Shown one piece after another: positions 1 through 10,216 of a stretch of 16,132 nt of DNA. Each line of letters begins with the position of its first letter. Within the stretch, counting starts at the first letter, position 1. Below the pieces are notes generated by a model, which made no database searches, was not told where the DNA came from, and was given only the letters and a program-made list of their open reading frames with translations. Made by a program: the position numbers and the translations under genes. Where the stretch lies: contig NW_014012455.1 of assembly GCF_000611645.1 (NCBI RefSeq), positions 1-16,132 on the forward strand, given 5' to 3'. This DNA comes from Monoraphidium neglectum (taxonomy: Eukaryota; Chlorophyta; Chlorophyceae; Sphaeropleales; Selenastraceae).

Positions 1-197
1 GAGTGCGGGCGAGCGGTGGTTCATGGCGTCGACGGCGTGGCAAGCAGGTCGCAGGGCATTCAGAGCTTGATCACCGGGTGACACGATCACCTGACGCGCG
101 TAGAACGTCTGCCAACTGATGGATCCCAACCCAAGTGCTGCTCCAGTCCTCTTGACCCACCCTCCACTTTGCCCCGCTGCAACTGGACCCGCTGCAG

Positions 198-351
198 CTT
201 CACGGGGGACGCGTCCGTCCACGCCAAGTTCCGCAACGTGCTGGCTGGCCACACGATCGTGGGACCCATTACAGTTATGCTGCCCGCCAACACCGGCGAG
301 GTGGATTGCATTGCCTACATCAAGCTCCGGAAGGTCACACACACCCCTTGA
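198..351 (+). CDS. Possible 3'-terminal exon of an unrecognised gene (partial)
   Basis: An open stretch runs in frame to a TGA at 349-351. It encodes about 50 residues that look protein-like: a segment FTGDASVHAKFRNVLAGHT, then a mixed hydrophobic part containing GPITVMLPANTGEVDC and ending in LRKVTHTP. A CAG acceptor at 195-197 follows a pyrimidine-rich stretch (about 148-178), and a CAG/GTCGCA donor lies at 45-50. Joining 1-47 to 198 keeps one frame and restores a Ser codon. The upstream exon would start outside the window. I do not recognise the family. The exon call is an inference from the splice-like sites and residue composition, and no TGTAA polyadenylation signal was seen close downstream. 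Confidence 0.3.
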
Positions 352-880
352 TGCGGTGCAGCACCCTTGGGGCCAGGCCCGTCGTACAGTGCCAGCTGCC
401 AGCTGGCCCTCACCGAGGGCCTGGCGGGGGAGCCTGGGGGGCGGGGCGCGCCATGAGCGAGGCCGCGCGAAGTAATTGATTTACAATGTGGCGGTGTCGG
501 TGTCTGCTGCCCCGCACCTGTGCCAGCGCAGAGGTGCCATGGGGGGAGGGGGCGGCTCGGCTCCTCCCTGAAGGCTGCCACACGTTGACAGAGGTGCCAC
601 CCTCTGAGCTTGACTGTGCCAAACTTACAGCAGGATGGACATTTCGGATCGTTTCATGGGTGTCTTGTGAGCCGTTTGCCCCCCACCCTGCTCGTCAGGC
701 GGCGGTCGACTAAAAAATCCGTATGCCCAGGGGTCATGCCGCTGTGTGCGGCTGTGCATTGCATCGCAAGCGTTGAAGCGTGAGTGTGTGTCTGTCTCCA
801 AGCCGTGCCTGGTTCGCTTGGCCGGTTAACTTCGTATGCACTGCCGTGACCAGCAACCTGTGCGTGCCTTGAAGTGCTTT

Positions 881-1056
881 GACCAACTGCTGTTGTCCGC
901 GCTGCCACCTTGCCCCATCAGGGTTGAGGGTTGTGTGTATCACTGTTTTACTCTGCCATTGTGAGACCATCGCATCAGCCCGCGCGTGTTCAAAACCGCT
1001 GTGACTAACCGCTGTTGCCCATGCTGCCACCTTGCAAGTTATGGTTGAGGGTTGAG
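881..1056 (+). repeat. Diverged tandem duplication, period about 122 bp
   Basis: The 33 bases starting at 881 (GACCAACTGCTGTTG...) match the 33 bases starting at 1003 (GACTAACCGCTGTTG...) at 28 of 33 positions. Both copies run on, after a short unlike stretch, into the shared word GGTTGAGGGTTG. All five mismatches in the 33-base core are transitions (C/T or A/G). The rest of the 122-base unit is too diverged to align by eye. Confidence 0.6.
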
Positions 1057-1065
1057 GGTTCAGGG
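1043..1065 (+). repeat. Short telomere-like heptamer run
   Basis: Two copies of GGTTGAG and one GGTTCAG are followed by GG. Each differs by one base from GGTTTAG, a rotation of the plant and Chlorella-type telomere unit TTTAGGG. A shorter partial copy lies at 921-932. It may be a decayed interstitial telomere repeat or simply a simple-sequence run. Confidence 0.45.
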
Positions 1066-1982
1066 AATAATACAGCAATGCTTTACGCGGCTCCGACAAG
1101 GCTGTCGCGCACTCATCGCTGTGGCTTTGGGTTGCCCTGCTGCACATGGACAGCGGACCATGCACGCTGCGCCACGTTTGACCAGCCCCCTTCCCCATGG
1201 TTTTGGCGCCAGTCGTGGGTACTTGTGTTGCGGTTTGCTCGCTCTCTTGGGGAACCTGGCGCCCTCGCCAAAAAAATGTAAAATCCAAAAATTGTCAGTT
1301 GTGGAGGCCCACGGTGGGGTCCATGCAATGCTTGTCCGGGGGCAAAATGGGGCTAGCGTGCATATTGATTGGCCGCGCAACTTTGCAGCTGTCACAGGAA
1401 TGGCAGCAGCACGGCGTCCAGCTATGGCATTGCACTGCATTCAAAATGAACTTTCTGGCGCTCAAGCAGCCTGGGCTTTCTGGCCCTCAGTCAACATGAG
1501 CGAGCAGGCTTGTGGGATAGACCTCTGTACATGCAAGCATGCGAGCTTTTTCCTATCATGGGGGACATAGTGCGTGACGCAGTTCACTTTGCTCGGCTGG
1601 CGCACGCCTCAACGCAAAAGAACCACCCGTCAGCACGGTGTCCACGATGACCCTGGTGCATGTGGCGAAGAGGATTCCAAAGACATGGCATGTTATGACC
1701 ACGCTGAGATTGCACTTGCCCGCAGATTGAAGCAGCATGCTATGTGGGACCACGACTGAGTTGGGCGGGCGGCCGTTCAGGTGGGCACCCTCCACACAGC
1801 AGTTTCAGCAGCCCCGCAGCTGGCCTTCGACCATCAGCGCGATTGTTCTTGTACATATTCCCCTGCCAGCCTTTATTCAGTGTGCTGCTCTGCGAAACGC
1901 GCGCTGTACTTTGGATCTCGTGTAGATCAGGCACGGCCGCAGCTCTGTTTCCAGCGCAAAATACAAGTAATCAGATATAGAG

Positions 1983-1990
1983 TATAAATT
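1983..1990 (+). promoter_or_regulatory. TATA box of the Abraxas-like gene
   Basis: TATAAATT lies in an AT-rich island inside GC-rich DNA, 103 bases before the ATG at 2093. With the usual 25-35 base spacing, transcription would start near 2010-2025 and leave a 5' leader of roughly 70-80 bases with no upstream ATG. Confidence 0.55.
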
Positions 1991-2092
1991 GGCGTCGTGC
2001 TCGTGCGACCACGCGACGAGAAGCGTGACCGCCCGGCCCACACGGCCGCGGCGCACATCGTGCGCACGCACTTCAGGCCCACATCAGCTGCA

Positions 2093-3846
2093 ATGGCGGA
2101 GACGCTGGAGTGCGTCTCCATCCACGGACCCACGCTGGCGGTGCTGCTGCAGTCTGTGATAACCTCTGAGCGCGCCTGTGACGGCCTGCTGTTTGGCAGC
2201 GTGACTACCAGGCGCTCGGTGCAGGCGCACGACGCCCATGGTGGGTGCCCGGTCACGGGCAGGTGCGCTCCAGCTCGGCGCCCCAGCTCGGGCACACAGA
2301 CTTGAAAGCAGCAACGTCCACCCTGGAAATTCAATTTTGGTAGGCCGCATCCCTCGCAAGGCCTTGCGCCATGTGCGTGCTGCTGCACCAGCACAACAAG
2401 ACGTGCGCCGCCCATACAATTCGTCAGTTGCACCCTTTGCTCTCGTACGCGCAGAGGCCGTGTCGACCGAGGAGCACACCGCTCTGATAACAGGCACCCT
2501 GGCCTGCTGCAGCACGGGCAGCTTCTATGATGGGACGGGCGCCATAGATGGTGGGGCGCAGCGGCGACACCGGCGAGCGCCTCCCAGCAACCATCAGGCC
2601 TGCAGCACGCGGCCCAGCGGCTGGCAATTGAGAACACGCTCGCAGGGTGTTGTACAAGTCAGAACAACCCCTTTCGCATGCTGGCAGCTGTCTCTTACTA
2701 GGGGCTCTGGCTCGCAGCAAACGCAGCCGGAGAGTGCTGGTGCGCGTTCCAGGCTGGCCTGCGCGCCAGCCGTCCCCCCCTCCCATTATGCGCGCACGCC
2801 TCGCAACGCCCCGCAGGCGCACGCTTGGTGGAGCTCTGCGCCGGCGCAAAGGCCTCGGTCAGTGCAGCGCCCACGCCTGCGCCCGCGCCAACGGGCGTGG
2901 CGTCCGAGGTCCTTGGCTGGTTCTCCTACCGGCCCGCCACCATAGAGCAGCCCTCTGCCCGCGAGGCCGCCGTGACAGCCGCGCTGCAGAGCCACCTGAC
3001 GACCGCCGCCGCAGCGGCCATGACAGGGGCGGCCACGAAGCGGCGCCAGCAGCAGCCGCCTTTGTTGGACGCTGGGGGCTGGGCGAGGCGGCCGGTTGTG
3101 TTTTTGCTGATCACGAGTGGCACCCAGCATGGCGGCGCAACTCTGCACCTCAGCTATCGCTGCCATCAGCTGCCGGGCCTGCAGGCCGCGGCCGACGGCG
3201 GCGGCGGCAGCAGCAGCAGCGGCAGTGGCAGCAGGCAGCCCTCCCAAGGCGGTGCGGGCTCTCGCCTGGGGGCAGGCGAGGGCGGCGCGCTCCATGCAAC
3301 AGAGCTGCGAGTTATCAACCTGGGGAAGCTGCTCAGCGCCGCCCACGGTTGCGCGCCATTCGAGACGCCCGCGCTGTCGTCGACGCTGTCTTGTGGCGCG
3401 TGGCTGCCGGCGGCAGCGGAGAGGCGGCTTCGGGAGGCGGCGGCAGGGGCGGCGGGGGAGGCAGCGGAGGCGTTGTGCGGCGCACTGCTGGCTGAGCTGC
3501 GGGAGCTGAGCGGCCAGGTTGGGGCGGGAGTCGGGGGGAGGGGAGGTTGAGGTTGGAAGGGTTGGGCTCGAGCGACTGCCACGTCCTGGTGTCACAATCA
3601 CGCGGGGCGGCCAACGCCGCGCTGCAACTCGCAAATCTGGAGGGCGCTCGCAACTCCCAGGGCCTGGCATTCCTCGGGCCCAAACCCGTCCCTGCCTCCC
3701 CGACCGCCCCCCCCCCCGGAACCGGTGCCCGCCGCCACCGCCAGGTCGGCGCCAGCGCCGCGAGTGTCGCGGCCGCCAAGGAGCGGAATGAGAGACTGCT
3801 GCTGCGAATACGAGCGGCAGGGGCGGGAGCAGCAGCGGGGACATGA
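2093..3846 (+). CDS. Abraxas/FAM175-like MPN-domain scaffold protein (4 exons)
   Basis: Proposed exons are 2093-2240, 2455-2550, 2817-3517 and 3745-3846 (1047 nt, 348 aa). The first two introns are phase 1 and the third phase 0, with donors GTGGGT, GTGGGG and GTTGGG and CAG acceptors. In known members an inactive MPN domain pairs with the BRCC36 deubiquitinase and scaffolds the BRISC and BRCA1-A complexes. The order of blocks fits: N-terminal LLFGSVTTR (compare GFLLGEVKG), then SFYDGTGAID, then VLGWFSYRPATIEQPSARE at 113-131 (compare VVGWYKFRRHS...MTFRE), then RPVVFLLITSG at 173-183, a late RVINLGKL strand and a Leu/Arg/Glu-rich helix. At the GW block there is no HxH...D zinc motif, as expected for the dead subunit. 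A Gly/Ser-rich insert splits the second half of the domain. No C-terminal SPxF motif for BRCT binding is present, which favours a BRISC-type role. The last exon is the least certain: an acceptor at 3660 would also keep frame and add 28 residues. The start is the first ATG after the TATA box. Confidence 0.75.
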
Positions 3847-4615
3847 GTCAGATGCGTCAGCTCGGGTGCACGCAGACGTAGTCATCGCGGTCCTAGTAAG
3901 CTGCGACACCCGCCCAACACGCAGCGCTGTCCGGCTGCGCCCCTGCTTCCCGCGGCAGCCGTCTTCGCATCAAGTCCGGATCGCAACGGTCTGAAGTCGG
4001 GGCTCGTGCGCTCGCACGCGCCGCGCTGCTGCCGCAGGCGCCGCCCAAAGAAGGGGGGGTGCCTCACCCTGACTCCTGATGCGACCAGCGAATGGGGCGG
4101 GGGGCCGTCCAGGCTGAGTCGGCAGGGTGTACCTCACCTGGGCTTTGGAGCAGTTGCAAGGCCTCGAGCGGTTGCGAGGCGTCGAGGGGCTGGGCTTGCT
4201 CTGGAAACGGCGCACCTCCCCTGGGTCCACCCCAGTGCCCCGGCGGCACCACCAGTCGTCAACCATCACACGCGCCACGCCCCGCTGTGACCCCACGGTT
4301 TGGAGCTGGCCTGGCGCTAGCTTAGGCCACAGATTCAGCGCTGTATGTAATGAAGTGTGCATCGGCCAAACCGCGGCGGATTACAAAGGGGGTAATGTGC
4401 AGCAACTGACTTCGCAGGTGAGTTCCCCTGGCAAGGGGAATCCCTCTGACACATTGCTGTGAACCAGTGACCCTACTCCGCCTAGTACGAAGCCGACCAA
4501 CGTTAGCACCCTGCACACCCGCTTGATCCCTAGACGCGCTGGTTGTAAGCTCGACTGGAGTTCAGGTGCACGGCACGGGCACACGCCAGCCTTTGGGCTG
4601 GCTCCTGTGTCGGCC
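3847..4615. other. Intergenic region, Abraxas-like gene to subtilase
   Basis: No supported gene. It must hold the 3' end of the upstream gene and the promoter of the subtilase. TGTAA words occur at 4344-4348 and 4544-4548, but both are far from the stop at 3846. No clear TATA box precedes the subtilase ATG at 4616. An 18-bp tandem pair sits at 4153-4188, and a minus-strand stretch near 4249-4305 has a beta-amylase-like word (see findings). Confidence 0.55.
4153..4188 (+). repeat. 18-bp tandem duplication
   Basis: GTTGCAAGGCCTCGAGCG is followed directly by GTTGCGAGGCGTCGAGGG, with 15 of 18 positions identical. The function is unknown. Confidence 0.6.
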
Positions 4616-7600
4616 ATGACTAGAAGGCTTCTAGGCTGTGTGTTTGGCCTCATCTTGCTGGCTCACCCGCTGCTGGCGGACGACGCCAGTGACCAGGACC
4701 TGCCGCGGCCCGAGTTCACTAGTGCTGAGCGGGCCAGAAAGCTGTCGGCAAACGTAGATTCGGGGTACATAGTACTTCTCAACAGCAAAACTGTGGTTGC
4801 GTCGGCCTACGCGGCGTTCACAGCCGCCCACCCACGCAGCAGCTCGCTCGCCGCAGCCACCGCGTCTGAAGCAGTCACCTCTCTGGAGGCGGGCGCGGCA
4901 TCAACGCCGACTTCGGCCGCAGCCCAGGTGTCTGATGAGGCGCAGAAACGGTTCAGCGAGCATGCTGCCATACTGCAGGAGGTCGTCGGCGGCGGCGCCA
5001 CTTCCACCGCGCCGTTCTTCCCGCTCTCAGCGTCCGCGGCGCCCAGCAGCAGCGCGCGCCCTGCGGGGCCCCGGATGCTGCAGCAGTTTGCGTACGTAGC
5101 AAACGGCTTCTCGGTGGCGGGCCTGAGCGAGGAGCAGGTGGCGCGGCTCAGGGCGCGCCCGGACGTCAAGTCGGTCACCCGCAACGCCTTTGCTGTCCCG
5201 TTGACCGTCACCACCCCAAACTTCCTCGGCCTCGCCGGCCCAGGAAATGTGTGGGAGAAGGAGTTTGGGGGTCCCAGAGCAGCTGGCGCCGGCGTCCTGA
5301 TTGGCGTCATCGACACAGGTGGGGACGTGTAGGCGGCCAACTGCGGCAACCACGCGCCCAAATGAAATTTCCGTGCACATAAAAATCCCCGCACGGTTGG
5401 GCACCCGCATCCACCCGCTGATTGAAACGATCGACAGCCCTCCCGCCTGGACGGCTCTCTCAACCACCACAAAACCTTTCTGGGTGCAGGTGCGGGTGCA
5501 CCAAGGCTGCGCACATGCTCCAGAACGTTTCCAGTGCACGCACGCCTTCCCCAGTGCCCCCTCCTGCTCCCCCTTGCCCCAGGCACCACTCCATCGTCGG
5601 TCTCCTTTGCGAGCGCCGCCGCGGGCGGCTCGCCCGCCGGCAGCGCAGTGAGCTACGACCTTGACAGCAGCGCGTGCTCCGAGCCGGGCACATGCACCGC
5701 TGGCAAGCTGGTCGCGTGCCGGGCCTTCCAGCAGGATTTTGTCGCCAGCTTTGCGGGCGACCCCGCTTACGCCGTGGACCCAAAAGATCTCAGCAGCTGC
5801 ACTGACTACAGCGGTCACGGCACCCACACGACGTCAACCGCGGGCGGCGACTTTGGCGTGTTGGCGGTGTCCAACCAGGCCAAGCTGTCGGAGGGCGGCA
5901 TGAGCGGCATGGCGCCAGGCGCGGGCGTGGCGTCATACAAGGCGCTCTGGTGCGCAATCGTGCCCACTAGCCTGCGGGCTGGCTGGCCGGGAGGCTATTG
6001 AGCTTTGTGTCCCGGTGTGCGGGTGCTGCGCCAAGCCCACCGGATGGTACAGAGGCTTGGCTTTGGGCATCCCCCTTCTGCACTCCTCCCCTCCTCCGCG
6101 GCAGCAGCAGGTGCGGCAGCAGGCGCGGCAGCAGCAACAGAAGTGAAAGCAGCAGCGGTAACAGCAGCCGCAGCACCACCAAAAATTACCTGGCAGTATC
6201 TGTTACATAACGGTCCCCTGTTTTGCTTTCAGGCTCGCTTCCCCCACCTCCCTGCTCTACGATTGACCGAGATGACACGCCGCCTGTGCCACCCCACCCC
6301 GCAGGTTCATCACCGACAAGTCGAACAACGACACTTTCCCCACAGGCACTTCCGGCGACATCGTGGCGGCCATCGAGAAGGCGGTCCTCGACGGCGTCGA
6401 CGTGCTATCCCTCTCCCTCGGGTTTGGTGACACCCCAGCTTTCCACGGAAACGAGCCGCTGTACGAGGCGTTCAGGGGCGCCGCAGTCGCGGGCGTCTTC
6501 ATCGCTGCCGCGGCGGGCAACAGCGGCAACTCGGCGGGCACCGTGGAGAACAACCTGCCGTTCATCACGACAGTGGCGGCCGGCTCCCACGACCGCGACA
6601 TTGTTGCCACGGCGACCGTCAACGGCGCAGAGTATGTCGGCGCTTCATCGACTTTGCTGCCGGCTGGGCCCGCGGGCGTCTACTATGCGGGCGACGCCGA
6701 CGCGACGGGCAGCCTCTGCATCGGCGGGACGCTGACCTCCGCCGCGGCCGGGAAGATCGTGCTGTGCAAGCGAGGCCAGAATGACAGGGTGGCGAAGAGC
6801 AGGGAGGTGCTGCGCGCGGGTGGTGTCGGCATGGTCCTTTTCAACGTGGCGGGCGGCCTCACCAACCTCGAGCCAGATGTGAGCGCGCCGGGGGTGGGGG
6901 TGAGGGACCGAAATCATTGACAGCGCAAATGCTCTCAAGATTGGCCGATGCCACCGCATGGACTCCAACCTCGCGCGAGGGGTAAAGGTGTTTGCTTTTC
7001 TTTGCTCTGCATGGCGGTCCCCCTGGCGCATGCCGCCATCGCCCTTAGCGTCGCCCACACACCGTACCCCACAGCCCGAAAGCCAGAATCGACTGTTTGA
7101 AGCCTTTCCCCTTCATGCTTCTCTTCCCAGCGTGCTCCCACCGAACACTCGATAAAAACACAACCCCGCACCCATCACCCCGCGCAGGACCACTCCGTGC
7201 CGACCGTCCACCTCAGCGCAGAGGACGGCGCGGCCGTCCTCGCGTCCTACCTCGCCGCCCCCGCGACCTCCGTCGGCGCCGTCTCTGCGCGCCGCATCGT
7301 GTCCACCAAGGAGGCCCCGCTGGTGGCCGCCTTCTCGTCGCGAGGGCCAGCCGCCGCCGAGAAGGGCGCGCTGCTCAAGCCAGACATCATGGCGCCCGGC
7401 GTGGCGGTGTTTGCGGCGGCGCCGAGGGATTCGCAAAGCAACAATACGGGGCAGACGCTGAGCGGGACGTCCATGGCGACGCCGCACATCGCGGGCATCG
7501 CCGCCCTTATCCGTGCCAAGCACCCAACGTGGGTTTCTGGTCGGCGTCGTGCCGCACTGTGACAATGCTGCCTTGCTGCTAAGTTGCCGGGGCGCTCGGT

Positions 7601-8586
7601 AGGTTGATTTTGTCCTGGTGCTTAGCCATGCGCCACTCTGACACTGCTGTGTTTTTGCAATACGAGGAGTGGCCCTGATGCCTTCAAGGCCCCGCGGGCC
7701 ATGCTCACCTCCTTGCCGCCTTGGCCCTGTCACGCAGATGGGGCCCCATGGCCGTAAAGAGTGCTATGATGACATCAGCCAGCCAGGTCACAAACAAGGG
7801 CAACCCCATCGATGGCACACCCTTTGCTTACGGCGCGGGGCACATTGACCCGGTGTGTGGGTGGGCCGAGAAAGTGGGAGTGGTGTTGCGATCGCACCGT
7901 GCACAGCATCTGTGCAGCCAGGCTTTGCGCCTGCTCCCATGTCACTCTGCGGACACGGCACTGAAGGATGGGGAACGGTCTGCTGCACGTTGCCTGCCAA
8001 CTTTCCACCCCTAAATCCCTCTGCGCCTGGCGCATCCAAGCTAACACGCCCTGCAATCGCCGACCGCCTGCAGGCGCGCGCCCTGAACCCCGGCCTGGTC
8101 TACGACTCCCAACCGAGGAATTGGGACATCTACACGTGTGCCGCCTCCCCCTTCGCGCGCTCTGCCGCCTGCAAGGCCCTATGCAAGCCCGCCAAGCTGT
8201 GCTCCCGCCCCCAGGCCCTGCGAGACTTCAACACCCCATCCTTCTCCTTCCCAAACCTCACGTGCACACAGCGCCGCGTCAAGGTCACTGCCAAGCGCAC
8301 CGTCGCCTTTGCCGGCACCGGCGCGGCCACATTCAGCGCAAAGTTCTCGCTGCCACCCCTGTTCACGGCGTCGGTCAAGGTGGCCAAGGTGGGCAGGGGC
8401 AAGGCGGCCGCTCAGACCAGCAAGACGCAGCTGCAGGTCAAGGCCGCGGGCGACAAGAGGGACTTCACGGTCACACTCGTGGCCGGGCCGAAGGCGCCCC
8501 TGGGCTGGAGCTTCGGCAGCCTGGTCTGGACGGACAGCGGCGGTGTGTACACCGTGCGCACCCCCATTGCGATTCAGTGCGTGTGA
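4616..8586 (+). CDS. Secreted plant-type subtilase, S8 serine protease (6 exons)
   Basis: Exons are 4616-5318, 5583-5949, 6305-6878, 7188-7528, 7738-7852 and 8074-8586 (2613 nt, 870 aa). Every join is in phase: split codons restore Gly235 of IDTG, Trp357 of YKALW and Thr of KHPTW. Donors are GTGGGG, GTGCGC, GTGAGC, GTGGGT and GTGTGT, with all acceptors CAG. Residues 1-21 form a signal peptide (MTRRLLG...LLA). Next comes an I9 inhibitory propeptide (GYIVLL at 50-55; FAYVANGFS at 158-166) with a long Ala/Ser/Thr-rich insert. The mature enzyme probably starts near TTPNFLGL (199-206). Catalytic residues are Asp233 (GVIDTG), His313 (SGHGTHT) and Ser643 (GTSMATP), with oxyanion Asn429 (AGNSG). A PA-like insertion (roughly 470-575) contains GKIVLCKRG. 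The tail, from about residue 730, resembles the Fn3-like domain of plant subtilases. All key residues are present, so an active extracellular or wall endopeptidase is expected; its substrate is unknown. The ATG at 4616 is the first in frame and gives the signal peptide. Confidence 0.93.
6100..6180 (+). repeat. CAG/GCA-rich tract in subtilase intron 2
   Basis: GCAGCAGCAGGTGCGGCAGC and related triplets run for about 80 bases inside the largest intron of the subtilase (5950-6304). The many AG words here are skipped in favour of the CAG at 6302-6304, which is the acceptor that keeps frame. It may be a splicing enhancer or simple-sequence expansion. Confidence 0.5.
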
Positions 8587-9684
8587 CAGGGCGGCGGAAG
8601 GCATGCCCAAGCGCACGTGTAGCAAACTGCATAGCAATTGCGCAGCGTGTATCCAGCAATCGTACGTGTGTGCAAACATACAGCAAACGAGGCTTGGCAA
8701 GGCCCACCCCGGTCATGCACGCTACAGCGAGGCGTGGGCTGGGTGCTATCCCCGTGGCCAGGCTTCCTCGGCAGGGTTGAGTGCTAATCTCCACTTGGGT
8801 TTGCATATTTTTACCTGAGCCGACATGTTGCGTGTACATTGAGCAACGTCGTGCGCACTAGCCGCCCGTTTGACGGCACACGGCGGTGCGCGCTCATAGG
8901 CTGGTGCGCAGCACCCGGCAAGGTGCGAGTGATTCAACCGCCTCTGCGGTCTGTTTCCATGCAGGTCTTTTGATTACAAATCACGTTAATCAATTCACAG
9001 CACAGCAAGTGATGGGCCGAGCACAGCGCTTTGCGATTTTTGGGCGCCATACCTGCGCGACTGCCGTTGATCCCCTCCATGCATGTTACAGCAGCGCCTG
9101 CACATACAGATGCACACCCAGCGCTTCTCTTTATTGCGGCGTGTCATGCAGGCAGTTGCCTGCTGCTAATCGCGCTGCTGCTGGGACCCTGTCGTGGTTT
9201 GCACGGGGGCTATTTGGTCCCGAGCAGTACATTCTTCACTCATTCCAGCAATCTGGCACAGGGACACTGGCCACACTCACATTTGGCAAAGCACAGGCGC
9301 TCTGTGGACTCAGGGCAGCTGCATGTCTTTATTCAGTCTTGGCGCCTCGCTTCTGCAGTTCAAATCTCTTATCAACCCACATCGCTCAGGGCCTCAACAT
9401 CTGGCCCACCTCATCTGGTGCCATGGAACGCTGCAACAAATCACCCATTGCAGCGCTCTTTGCATCCGTTAACACCTTGCGTGCATCTGTCTGAGTGCAA
9501 AACAGTTGTCGGTGAAGATCCCGTTGTACAGATGCATCCTGCCTATGCTGGTTATCCCCATGTAACCAGTGCAATTCGCTGGTTGTGCAGCAATCTTAGG
9601 GTGCCTCCATGCAAATGCAAGCGAGTGCGCACCTTGGAGCGAGTGGCTGCGCACGAGGAGCGCAACAATCCAATTAGCAAACAA

Positions 9685-10099
9685 AAGAAATTGACAGGCT
9701 ACCTCAACTGCCTCCGACTCGCAAGCAGCCGCAGCTGTCTCACCGGGACGTTCAGCAGCACACGTGTGGCATGCAGCGGAATGCAAGAAGCGAGTGTGGT
9801 ATCTCCTGCCCCCCAAAAAACCACCTCTGAGCATGCAGGCAGTGGCGAGTACGCGGCCAAGGTGCACCAGACATTGTTGCTCGTTGGCCAAGGTGTCACT
9901 ACGTACGTCACCCAGTGTTGCACTGTTCAAAAACCAGCACACCCTCCTACTTCCAGCAAACTTATTTCGAGTGGGGCAGGGATACCCCACTTGCTTTGTG
10001 CACTCCGCTGGTTGCCGCACACCTGCTCCTTTGATCCCCGGTGAGACGGTGACGGCCGACTACGACTCCAAGGTAGTTGAGGTATACTTCTATTTCTCC
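9685..10099. repeat. Large diverged inverted duplication
   Basis: The reverse complement of about 9685-9814 aligns with about 9971-10099 over some 130 bases. Shared words in order are GGGGCAGG, GATACC, TTCCGCTG/CTCCGCTG, CCCGGTGAGAC, AGTTGAGGTA and ATTTCT. The arms are separated by about 155 unlike bases. By eye about three quarters of positions agree. Translated in the matching frames the arms give similar peptides (PGETAAAACESEAVEV and PGETVTADYDSKVVEV). It could be a foldback/MITE-type element or two opposed copies of a gene fragment. Confidence 0.7.
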
Positions 10100-10216
10100 T
10101 TATGATTGATCCAGGTCCTGACACTCTTCTCTGATTCTTTGGTCGCCTCGCATGCCACTGTGCTGAAATCGGCAATTCAGCGCAGATCAAACTGAATTCT
10201 GGCCACAAATTTGGCG

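Larger units (their letters stand above)
352..1982. other. Non-coding stretch with degenerate repeats
   Basis: No reading frame here on either strand has recognisable domains or convincing splice sites. The longest one is on the minus strand at 734-1288 and looks like chance. The DNA is richer in TG/GT words and less GC-rich than the exons around it. It holds a diverged tandem pair (881-930 and 1003-1052) and a telomere-like run. A TGTAA word, the green-algal polyadenylation motif, occurs at 1277-1281 but is too far from the stop at 351 to assign. The last 100 bases are the presumed promoter of the Abraxas-like gene. Confidence 0.6.

Noticed and set aside
734..1288. 184-residue open frame on the minus strand
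   Set aside because: No recognisable motif, a Thr/Gln/His-scattered composition, no splice or promoter support, and it overlaps the degenerate repeat region.
1927..2637. 236-residue minus-strand frame over the Abraxas-like promoter and first exons
   Set aside because: It is antisense to exons 1 and 2, which match the family, and its Cys/Arg-rich sequence has no domain.
2786..3844. 352-residue open frame on the minus strand
   Set aside because: It is the antisense shadow of the Abraxas-like exon 3 and is a Pro/Arg/Ala-rich translation typical of GC-rich antisense. The plus strand carries recognisable motifs with phase-matched introns.
8886..9494. 202-residue plus-strand frame after the subtilase
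   Set aside because: The composition is irregular, rich in Ser, Cys and Gln, with no motif or signal and no plausible exon joins.
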